A DNA stretch of 12,477 bases. Origin: an uncultured Sphingomonadaceae bacterium (GTDB taxonomy: Bacteria > Pseudomonadota > Alphaproteobacteria > Sphingomonadales > Sphingomonadaceae). The stretch is taken from the NCBI GenBank assembly GCA_937920575.1, contig CAKZSF010000249.1:1-12477 (forward strand), given 5' to 3'. Shown here in pieces: positions 6,545 through 12,477 of this stretch. The translations under genes and the position numbers were made by a program. The stretch's first letter is position 1. Every line of letters begins with the position of its first letter. Below the pieces are notes generated by a model. That model did no database searches, was not told the origin of the DNA, and saw nothing but the letters and a program-made list of their open reading frames with translations.

Positions 6545-6972
6545 TGGCCGCAACCGCGGGGCAGCGTTTTGCCGTTGCCGCTCAGTCTTTGGTTGGGGTG
6601 CCGTTTCGGTTGCACGGGCGCTGCTTAGTCAACGGGTTGGATTGTGTTGGTCTGGTGGCGTCGTCGCTTGGCCGTGCTGGCGCGAAAACCGTCACAACGC
6701 CGTCCGGCTATGCGCTGCGCAATCGGTCGATTGATCACATGTTGGGCTTTGCCACAGCCAATGGCTTTGCAGAGACGAACTCACCTGTTTGGGCCGGCGA
6801 TCTGCTGCTTTGCGCGGTTTCCGCAGCACAGTTTCATCTGGTGATTTGCGGCCCTGATCGTCGGTCGTACATCCATGCGCATGCCGGCTTGCGCAAAGTG
6901 GTGAGCACGCCCGGCGATCTTCCATGGTCGCCACTCAAACATTGGCGCCTCGCCGATTTAACTGGAGCTTAG
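6544..6972 (+). CDS. NlpC/P60-type cell-wall peptidase (g14 homologue)
   Basis: The 142-residue product is a small papain-like NlpC/P60 peptidase, the tail-tip enzyme thought to cut peptide cross-links of the recipient's peptidoglycan. The catalytic Cys34 sits in GLDCVGLV at the start of a helix; His98 lies in QFHLVI and His111 in SYIHAH, giving a plausible Cys-His-His triad. WAGDLLL (83-89) is the usual strand before the His. The ATG at 6544 is preferred over a TTG one codon earlier, because it makes the TGATG overlap with the hub gene stop. The next gene begins four bases after its TAG. It keeps all visible catalytic residues, which argues for an active product. Confidence 0.9.
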   Translation: MAATAGQRFAVAAQSLVGVPFRLHGRCLVNGLDCVGLVASSLGRAGAKTVTTPSGYALRNRSIDHMLGFATANGFAETNSPVWAGDLLLCAVSAAQFHLVICGPDRRSYIHAHAGLRKVVSTPGDLPWSPLKHWRLADLTGA

Positions 6973-6976
6973 AAAC

Positions 6977-9166
6977 ATGGCCACTTTGGTACTCACTGCC
7001 GTTGGGTCGGCAATTGGCGGCCCTTTTGGAGGGGGTATTGGCGCGCTGATCGGACAACAGATCGACAGTTCCGTCCTGGGAGGAAGGCGATCACGCGAAG
7101 GGCCACGCCTGAAAGAGTTGGAAGTGACAACGTCCAGCTATGGAACGCCAATAGCGCGCCATTTCGGCTCTGTTCGCAAGGCCGGAACGATCATCTGGTC
7201 GACTGATTTGATCGAGGGCAAAGAGACCAGCGGAGGCAAGAACCAGCCAAAGGTTACCACCTACACCTATTCGGTGAGCTTTGCGGTCGCTTTGTCCAGC
7301 AGGCCAATTCTGGGTGTCGGGCGAATTTGGGCTGACGGAAATCTCTTGAGAGGAGCCGCAGGAGATCTCAAAACGGGTGGCGCGCTGCGCATTTATGACG
7401 GGCATGGCAATCATGACGCAGATCCGTTGATGGCATCAGCGCAAGGCAGTCAAACGCCTGCTTATCGCGGCTTTGCCCATGCCGTTTTCGAGGATCTTCA
7501 ACTCGCCGACTATGGCAATCGCATTCCCGCGCTTACATTTGAAATATTCGCAGATGAGGGTGAAGTCTCGCTCATAGATCTGCTCACGCCGATCAAGGCG
7601 CAGCCACAGGTGGAGCGATCTTTGACGAACCTTCAAGGGTTCAGCGATGAGGGCCACACGCTCGCCAGCAATCTTACCGCTTTGGGGCAAGTCTATCCCT
7701 TCGCTCTCGATGCCAGTGGCTCTGCCGCAAGGATCACATCCAGTGACGTGACGTCCGGTGCAATCCCAACATTGCCTCCGGCGACGGCGGCTGGTGATGC
7801 TGACAGCTTCGGCACACAATCCGGCTCGGTCCATATCCGCGATGCCGGGGGCGCTCACGCCCCTGATGCGCTGCGCTACTACGATAAGGCTAGAGATTAT
7901 CAGGCCGGCCTACAGCGGGCAGAAGGTAAGGCAAAAGAAGGGCGCAGCATCACCATCGAGTTGCCCGCTGTATTAGAGGCCGGGGCAGCACGACAACTCA
8001 TCAATCAAAGTTCGGAACGTGCAAGAACAGCCCGCGAAACTCTTGTGTGGCGCACGGCAGAACTGGATCCGGATTTGGGCCCAGGGAAAATCGTGCGTGT
8101 GCCAGACAAGCCGGGTCTGTGGATTGTCGATAGCTGGGAATGGCGCGAACATGGGGTTGAGTTGGAACTGACGCGTTTGCCGCATTTGCCAGTCCAAACT
8201 TCAACCGGTGATCCCGGCAATGCTTTGGCGCCGCCGGATTGGGCTATTGATCCGACATGGTTGTTCGCATTCGAGTTGCCATGGGATGGTTCGGGAACAC
8301 CAGATAACCCACAAATTCTCGCAGCTCTTTCGGCTGAAACGGCAGGATGGAAAGGTGCGGCGCTGTATGCAGACGCCGATGGGCAGCTCAACGAAATCGC
8401 GACGGCTGATCGCAATCGCAGTGTGGTGGGCACGACGGTTCAGGAATTGCCACCCTCGCAAAGTGTCCTGCTGGAGAACGGCAGCAGCGTGCTAATCGAG
8501 CTGGTGGCGGAGGATCAAGCGCTGACCAACACCGATTGGGCAGGGCTTTCCAATGGTCAGAATTTGGCCGTGGTCGGCGGTGAGCTGATCCAGTTTGGCA
8601 CCGCAGAGCATGTCTCTGGCAAGCGATGGCGGATCAGCCATTTGCTGAGAGGCCGCGGCGGCACCGAAACGTTAGCGATCAGGGGTCACCCGGTGGGCAC
8701 TGCATTCGCCATGGTCGATGAAAGCGCAATCCGACTGGATGCCGCCGACTTCGCCAGCCGCGATAACGCGAACATCGCCGCCATTGGACTCGCAGATGAT
8801 GAACCGGTCTATGCGCCTCTCACCAATGGCGGAATCGCCACAAAGCCGCTTGCGCCAGTGCACGGATCCGCACGTGAAAGCGCGGCCGGTGGGTTGGAAC
8901 TATGCTGGATTCGACGCGCGCGAGGCGCTTGGAACTGGCCGGACGGAGTTGATGCGGCCTTGGTCGAACAATCGGAAAGCTACCGCGTTGGACTGGGTAC
9001 TGTTGCGGCTCCTGATCTGACTTGGGACGTGTCCGACCCTCAGCTTCTGATCGACGCGAGCACGCACGCAGGCCTTCAAACGAACCATGCTGGCAAACCA
9101 TTTTGGGTGCGACAGATCGGCACGCATGCGCTGTCTGATCCACTACTCCTTCACACTGTATTCTGA
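6977..9166 (+). CDS. GTA host-specificity / tail-tip protein (g15 homologue) lacking the TIM-barrel insert
   Basis: The 729-residue protein opens with a Gly-rich hydrophobic stretch (VGSAIGGPFGGGIGALIGQQ) and the g15-type N-terminal domain: LKELEVTTSSYGTPIARHFG, TTYTYSVSFAVAL (94-106), GRIWADGN, and YGNRIPALTFEIF (about 180-192). A phage-tail_3 type middle follows (roughly 195-410), and from about residue 430 (FELPWDGSGTPDNPQ) a C-terminal part like that of RcGTA g15 (rcc01698). RcGTA g15 is about 1300 residues because a glycosidase-like TIM-barrel domain follows the N-terminal domain. Here YGNRIPALTFEIF runs straight into the middle domain, so that insert is absent. The protein forms the tail tip. 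ATG 6977 follows GGAG at 6964-6967. Alignment to RcGTA is from memory. Confidence 0.87.
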   Translation: MATLVLTAVGSAIGGPFGGGIGALIGQQIDSSVLGGRRSREGPRLKELEVTTSSYGTPIARHFGSVRKAGTIIWSTDLIEGKETSGGKNQPKVTTYTYSVSFAVALSSRPILGVGRIWADGNLLRGAAGDLKTGGALRIYDGHGNHDADPLMASAQGSQTPAYRGFAHAVFEDLQLADYGNRIPALTFEIFADEGEVSLIDLLTPIKAQPQVERSLTNLQGFSDEGHTLASNLTALGQVYPFALDASGSAARITSSDVTSGAIPTLPPATAAGDADSFGTQSGSVHIRDAGGAHAPDALRYYDKARDYQAGLQRAEGKAKEGRSITIELPAVLEAGAARQLINQSSERARTARETLVWRTAELDPDLGPGKIVRVPDKPGLWIVDSWEWREHGVELELTRLPHLPVQTSTGDPGNALAPPDWAIDPTWLFAFELPWDGSGTPDNPQILAALSAETAGWKGAALYADADGQLNEIATADRNRSVVGTTVQELPPSQSVLLENGSSVLIELVAEDQALTNTDWAGLSNGQNLAVVGGELIQFGTAEHVSGKRWRISHLLRGRGGTETLAIRGHPVGTAFAMVDESAIRLDAADFASRDNANIAAIGLADDEPVYAPLTNGGIATKPLAPVHGSARESAAGGLELCWIRRARGAWNWPDGVDAALVEQSESYRVGLGTVAAPDLTWDVSDPQLLIDASTHAGLQTNHAGKPFWVRQIGTHALSDPLLLHTVF

Positions 9167-9186
9167 TCAACCAAGAGGCCTAAGCC

Positions 9187-9648
9187 ATGACCGAACCGAT
9201 CTCCTTCACCAACGCTAGCCCGCGCTTTGCCCTGCCGTTTTTGTCGCCAGGGCAGGCGCAAAAGGAATTCACCGTCAATCAGGCGCACGCAGTGCTCGAT
9301 TCCCTAGTTCATCTGGTGATCCAGGGCACATCCAACACGCCGCCAGCGAGCCCGCAAGAAGGCGAGTGTTGGCTTGTCGGATCAAGCCCTTCCGGCGCCT
9401 GGGCCAATCAAGCCGAAACCATCGCGGCCTATCAAGCAGGTGTCTGGCTGTTCATTGCGCCGGTCGTGGGTATGCAAACCTACGACGTGAGCGCCGGGCA
9501 GAGCGCGCGCCTTACCGATAGCGGCTGGGTCTATGCAGCGAATGTCGCCTCGCCTGCTGGTGGCACAAATATAGACAGCGAAGCCCGCACCGCGATTGAT
9601 GCGCTTATCTCAGCCCTGTCTGACGCCGGAGTGCTTCCCACCACTTAA
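9187..9648 (+). CDS. DUF2793 protein, probable receptor-binding or spike-base component
   Basis: This 153-residue protein carries the DUF2793 pattern: RFALPFLSPGQAQKEFTVNQAHA (split about residues 11-34, beginning with SPRFALPFL), then SPQEGECWLVG and WANQAETIAAY, and GVWLFIAPVVGMQTYDV. The family occurs at the end of phage and GTA tail modules. I recall that RcGTA has DUF2793 proteins among its separately encoded attachment proteins (head spike or fibre). The domain takes most of the protein, with only a short tail (GTNIDSEARTAIDALISALS) that might mediate oligomerisation. ATG 9187 is preceded by AAGAGG at 9172-9177. It starts 20 bases after g15 and is the last gene of the + strand unit. Its exact role is inference. 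Confidence 0.8.
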   Translation: MTEPISFTNASPRFALPFLSPGQAQKEFTVNQAHAVLDSLVHLVIQGTSNTPPASPQEGECWLVGSSPSGAWANQAETIAAYQAGVWLFIAPVVGMQTYDVSAGQSARLTDSGWVYAANVASPAGGTNIDSEARTAIDALISALSDAGVLPTT

Positions 9649-9652
9649 GTGG
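9641..9652. repeat. 12-base palindrome over the last stop codon of the GTA unit
   Basis: CCACTTAAGTGG is a perfect palindrome containing the TAA of the DUF2793 gene, and it lies 11 bases before the queC stop on the other strand. As RNA it would give only a four-base stem, so it is weak as a terminator. It may be chance. No better terminator is visible in the 15 bases between the two convergent genes. Confidence 0.35.
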
Positions 9653-9663
9653 CTGCGCGAGCG

Positions 9664-10356
9664 TTACGCGGCGTAGCGCGCCTGATCTTCCAATCCCGCT
9701 TCTTCAAATCCCTTGCGGCGCAAGCGACAGGAATCGCAGCGGCCACAGGCGAGGCCGTCCTCTGTTGGATCATAGCAAGACCAGCTCCAACCAGAATTGA
9801 GCCCCAATCGCGCACATTCACTGGCAATGTCTGCCTTAGTCATTTCTTGAAGCGGCGCATGGACGGTAAAGGGTTCGCCCTCGACCCCCGATTTCGTGCC
9901 GAGCCGCGCCGTTTCAGCAAAGCTCGCGATGAATTCAGGACGGCAGTCTGGATAGCCGGAATAGTCCAGCGCATTCACACCAATGAAAATGTCGCTTGCG
10001 CCGCTCGCCTCAGCAAATGCGGTGGTTAGCGCCAGAAAAACCAGATTGCGTGCCGGCACATAAGTAACGGGGATATCGTTTCCGACTCCCTCTTTGGGAA
10101 CGTCAATGTCATCGGTGAGAGCCGATCCGCCAAATTTGCGCAGATCCAATTCCAGCTCAACATGGCGGGCAACATCCAATTGCTTGGCGATGGCTCTCGC
10201 CGCCTCCAGTTCGCGCCGGTGGCGTTGGCCGTAATCAATGGTAAGCGCATGGACTTCATAGCCCTGCTCTTGCGCCAAAGCAGCCGTGACCATTGAGTCC
10301 AGGCCGCCGGAGAGCAAAACAACCGCGCTTTTCAAATGTTCTGTTTGAGACGACAT
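9664..10356 (-). CDS. queC: 7-cyano-7-deazaguanine synthase
   Basis: QueC makes preQ0 from 7-carboxy-7-deazaguanine, ammonia and ATP, on the way to queuosine in tRNA. The 230-residue product has the ATP-binding PP-loop SGGLDS (residues 16-21), the conserved IDYGQRH segment (40-46), VTYVPARN and ALDYSGYPDCRPEF, and the zinc-binding set C194, C204, C207, C210. Length is normal. The ATG at 10356-10354 has no strong ribosome binding site; no better start is seen. It is 44 bases downstream of a small secreted-protein gene on the same strand, and converges on the GTA cluster with 15 bases between stop codons. I see no preQ1-type riboswitch upstream. A cytoplasmic housekeeping gene. Confidence 0.97.
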   Translation of the reverse strand: MSSQTEHLKSAVVLLSGGLDSMVTAALAQEQGYEVHALTIDYGQRHRRELEAARAIAKQLDVARHVELELDLRKFGGSALTDDIDVPKEGVGNDIPVTYVPARNLVFLALTTAFAEASGASDIFIGVNALDYSGYPDCRPEFIASFAETARLGTKSGVEGEPFTVHAPLQEMTKADIASECARLGLNSGWSWSCYDPTEDGLACGRCDSCRLRRKGFEEAGLEDQARYAA

Positions 10357-10400
10357 GTGCGCCCGCTAGCGCCGCTCAGCCAAGCTGACAAGCCGCTTGC

Positions 10401-10814
10401 TCAGCAATCGCCTGTTCGCCGAGCCTCAGCGCTAAAGTCGAACGGTGAACCGTCTTCGATGCCTTGGCTGCGAATTTGCGCCAATCGTCCGGTTTCGCGT
10501 GTGATGGTGGTCAGGCCATTGCCCTTGCCGGGACAGGTGTAGCTGACCGTAGCCGTCTTGCCGTTGTCGCGCAGAACCTTGCTGGTGCACCGCGCGCCCG
10601 TGTGGCGCAGCTTCGCCAGCTCACGCCCATTGCGGACACAAATTTGGCGAGTGTCACCCCCGCGAATGCGGATGGTCCACTCTCCAGGGCTGAGCGCAGA
10701 TAACGCAGAAGCCTGCTCTTGCGCGATCGCAGGTGTGACAGCTGGCACTGCCACTGCAGCAGCACCGGCCGCCATGATAGACGCCAAGAGGATCGGTTTA
10801 CGGGTCGCTTTCAT
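10401..10814 (-). CDS. small secreted/periplasmic protein, DUF3617-like pattern
   Basis: The 137-residue product begins with a clear signal peptide: basic start (MKATRKP), a hydrophobic Ala-rich core, and a likely cleavage after AIA (about residue 31). The mature part is about 105 residues with four cysteines (in RQICVRNG, ARCTSK, SYTCPG, and the final GDC), which may form two disulfides in the periplasm. The SPGEWTIRI opening and the Cys spacing recall DUF3617 proteins, but I am not sure of the family and propose no function. ATG 10814 is chosen because AAGG lies just upstream (complement of 10822-10825) and the signal peptide starts there; a TTG six codons earlier lies before it. It has a candidate promoter of its own. 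Confidence 0.8.
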   Translation of the reverse strand: MKATRKPILLASIMAAGAAAVAVPAVTPAIAQEQASALSALSPGEWTIRIRGGDTRQICVRNGRELAKLRHTGARCTSKVLRDNGKTATVSYTCPGKGNGLTTITRETGRLAQIRSQGIEDGSPFDFSAEARRTGDC

Positions 10815-10833
10815 CGTTTTACCTTCGTTCAAC

Positions 10834-10863
10834 CGTATAGCACAGTTTCCTTAACCGCGACAA
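10834..10863 (-). promoter_or_regulatory. candidate promoter for the secreted-protein gene
   Basis: On the - strand TTGTCG (complement of 10858-10863) is followed, 18 bases later, by TATACG (complement of 10834-10839), which is preceded by TGC, an extended -10 pattern. Transcription would start near 10827, leaving a leader of about 13 bases. The -35 match is weak, so this is tentative. The -35 overlaps one arm of an inverted repeat. Confidence 0.35.
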
Positions 10864-10880
10864 AACGAGTGTTTTTGTCG
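10858..10880. repeat. inverted repeat between hslO and the secreted-protein gene
   Basis: CGACAAAA (10858-10865) and TTTTGTCG (10873-10880) form an eight-base inverted repeat around seven bases, starting eight bases beyond the hslO stop. It could be a weak hslO terminator, although no U-run follows it on the - strand, or an operator overlapping the candidate -35 box of the next gene. Confidence 0.45.
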
Positions 10881-10888
10881 ATGAGCTG

Positions 10889-11773
10889 TTAGATCGAGAG
10901 CTCAAACCCCTTCGCACAAAAGGCACAGTCGGCAACGATCTTTCCTGCTTCGTTGCGCATTTCGGCCTGCTCTTCCTGCGGGAACCGAGCGATGACATCC
11001 TCGAAATGCGCAACACTGCAGCGGCACCCTCTTGTGAGCGTGGAGCCAGACTGAGTGCGCACCTCTTCCTCTTCGTGGAACAGGCGCCATACCAATGCCT
11101 CCATCGAGATTGCCGGATCAACCAATTCATCATGGCGGATCGAGCCGCCCAGCACTGCGACGTGTTCCCACTCCGGGTGATCGAGTTTCACATGCAACCG
11201 CTCGCGACCTTCTTCGCCTTCGGCCAAGTGCTGCAACAGCAAACCTCCAGCAACGGCTTTTTCGCCCTCGAAACGCACGCCGACACGGATGATCGTTGGA
11301 ACCTGTTCGGATTGCGCGAAGTAGCGTTCAAAAGCCTCTGCAAGTGAGCGCCCTTCGAGTGGGACAATACCCTGATAACGCTGTTTCGTTGCCGCCAGAT
11401 CGAAAGTGATCGCGAGATAGCCTTCGCCAAACAGGCTTTGCAATGTCGGGTTGGCGCCAACATCCGCCAACGCTTCGGCATCATGCTCAATATATCCGCG
11501 CAGCGCGCCATCGCGATAGTCGGCGACCAACAGCGAAACCGGGCCGCCCTTCGCCTGTGCCTGCATGGTAAGCTGCGAGCCTTGATCCTTGATCAACCCG
11601 CCAACCAACGCCGCAATAGCGAGCGCCTCAGCCAACAGGTGTTGCACCGCTGGCGGATAGTCATGCGCGCTCGCAATTGTCTCCAACACAGGGCCAAGCC
11701 GTACAGCCCGCCCGCGCGAATGGCGTGCAGGAATGGTGAAGCTCAGCAGCTTGTCGAAATAGGTCTCGTCCAT
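10889..11773 (-). CDS. hslO: redox-regulated chaperone Hsp33
   Basis: Hsp33 is a cytoplasmic holdase switched on by oxidation: its four zinc-bound cysteines form disulfides and the protein unfolds to bind clients. The 294-residue product has the C-terminal pairs C250-R-C252 and C283-A-F-C286 (CxC...CxxC), and an N-terminal domain with the family segments SRGRAVRLGP, GGPVSLLVADYRDGALRGY, and ITFDLA...RYQGIVPLEG. The start is ATG 11773; a TTG three codons upstream is less likely. It lies 41 bases after argF on the same strand. I recall argF-hslO adjacency in many alphaproteobacteria, so the two are probably co-transcribed. All redox residues are kept. Confidence 0.96.
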   Translation of the reverse strand: MDETYFDKLLSFTIPARHSRGRAVRLGPVLETIASAHDYPPAVQHLLAEALAIAALVGGLIKDQGSQLTMQAQAKGGPVSLLVADYRDGALRGYIEHDAEALADVGANPTLQSLFGEGYLAITFDLAATKQRYQGIVPLEGRSLAEAFERYFAQSEQVPTIIRVGVRFEGEKAVAGGLLLQHLAEGEEGRERLHVKLDHPEWEHVAVLGGSIRHDELVDPAISMEALVWRLFHEEEEVRTQSGSTLTRGCRCSVAHFEDVIARFPQEEQAEMRNEAGKIVADCAFCAKGFELSI

Positions 11774-11814
11774 CACGCGCAATATGGGGGCTTAGCGCAC
11801 CACTGCAACCGCCC

Positions 11815-12477
11815 TTAAAGCTTGCCGAGCGACCAGAGCAGAACCGATTTTTGAGCGTGGATGCGGTTTTCGGCCTCATCAAACACCACTGATTGCGGCC
11901 CCTCAAACACCTCTTCGCTGACCTCGTCACCGACATGTGCAGGAAGGCAGTGCAGGAACAGAGCATCGGGTTTTGCCTTCGCCATCAGCTCGGCGTTAAC
12001 CTGATAGGGTGCCATTGCCGCTAGCTTCTCCTCCGCGTGATCCTGCCCCATCGAAACCCACGTATCGGTGACCAGCACGTCCGCGCCAGACGCAGCCTCG
12101 GTGGCATTTTGTGTGAGCGTGACGGTGCAGCCAGCCGTGCGCGCCATCTCCACAAATTCTGGGTCCGGCTCATAGCCCGCAGGTGTCGCCACACGGACGT
12201 TGAATTTCATCAGTGCCGCTGCCTCCAGAATGGAATGCAGCACATTGTTGCCATCACCAAACCAAGCAATTTCCAATCCGGGCAGTGACTTGCCATGCTC
12301 GACCAGCGTCAACAGGTCCGCCACGATCTGGCAGGGATGCGAACGATCTGTCAGCCCGTTGATCACGGGTACGGTGGCATGCTTGGCCATCTCCGTGATT
12401 TTCGCATGATCATCAGTGCGCAGCATGATCGCATCGCACATCCGGCTGAGCACGCGCGCGGTATCGGCGACCGTCTC
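11815..12477 (-). CDS. argF: ornithine carbamoyltransferase, 3' part (N terminus cut by window edge)
   Basis: ArgF joins ornithine and carbamoyl phosphate to make citrulline in arginine synthesis. The frame is open to the last base of the window; 220 C-terminal residues are visible out of about 305-310 usual. The reading starts inside the carbamoyl phosphate domain ([12 protein letters not shown]). Motifs seen are HPCQ (coding bases within 12325-12339), the ornithine-domain DTWVSMGQ (12042-12065) and HCLP (11941-11952), all intact. The visible ATG codons (for example 12453) are internal, not starts. It is followed by hslO on the same strand. The STRT carbamoyl-phosphate loop would be outside the window. 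Confidence 0.96.
   Translation of the reverse strand, partial: ETVADTARVLSRMCDAIMLRTDDHAKITEMAKHATVPVINGLTDRSHPCQIVADLLTLVEHGKSLPGLEIAWFGDGNNVLHSILEAAALMKFNVRVATPAGYEPDPEFVEMARTAGCTVTLTQNATEAASGADVLVTDTWVSMGQDHAEEKLAAMAPYQVNAELMAKAKPDALFLHCLPAHVGDEVSEEVFEGPQSVVFDEAENRIHAQKSVLLWSLGKL

Noticed and set aside
1..9648. Ordinary temperate prophage
   Set aside because: No integrase, repressor, lysis or replication gene or att-like repeat is seen in the window, and the gene order follows GTA g5-g15. The upstream flank is not visible, so this is not fully excluded.
10357..10400. preQ1 riboswitch upstream of queC
   Set aside because: The 44-base spacer has only a five-base stem and lacks the A-rich tail of a preQ1 aptamer. 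The gene is probably read from the upstream promoter.
1..12477. CRISPR arrays, tRNA or rRNA genes, insertion sequences
   Set aside because: No regularly spaced repeats, cloverleaf-like sequence, rRNA-like sequence or transposase was noticed on either strand.

Overview
The window holds most of the structural half of a gene transfer agent (GTA) cluster of the Rhodobacter capsulatus type, followed by four chromosomal genes on the opposite strand. Gene order, four-base stop/start overlaps and protein families match the RcGTA g5-g15 module. The host is probably an alphaproteobacterium. A member of the Sphingomonadales (Erythrobacter-like) is my best guess, from the moderately high GC, a DUF2793 gene directly after the g15 homologue, and the argF-hslO pairing. 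This is judged by eye, not by a search.

Bases 1-9648, + strand: the 3' part of the HK97-type major capsid protein (g5); a spacer with two perfect tandem hairpins; the head-tail connector (g6); a tiny ORF where the g7 adaptor would be expected; the DUF3168 tail terminator (g8); the TP901-type major tail protein (g9); two tail assembly chaperones (g10 and g10.1); a very short tape measure (g11); a 776-residue protein with the g12 distal-tail (DUF2460) domain at its C terminus; the DUF2163 hub (g13); an NlpC/P60 peptidase (g14); a short 729-residue g15-type tip protein; and a DUF2793 protein. From 1443 onward the genes are packed with overlaps or gaps of at most about 30 bases, so this looks like one transcript assembling one siphovirus-like particle. 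No integrase, repressor or att site is visible. Promoter, terminase, portal and protease would lie upstream of the window.

Bases 9664-12477, - strand: argF (5' end cut by the window edge), hslO (Hsp33), a small secreted cysteine-containing protein, and queC, which converges on the phage-like cluster with only 15 bases between the two stop codons. These are ordinary host functions: arginine synthesis, redox chaperone, envelope protein, and queuosine precursor synthesis.

The most interesting part is the g12 region. The distal-tail domain carries a 567-residue N-terminal extension that looks like a beta-rich domain plus a glycosidase-like barrel. Exactly at the domain border there is a strong Shine-Dalgarno sequence (GGAGGA) and an in-frame ATG, so the gene could also make a free, normal-length distal tail protein. 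The g15 protein, in turn, lacks the TIM-barrel insert described for RcGTA. The cluster therefore seems to have a different tail-tip architecture from the RcGTA model.
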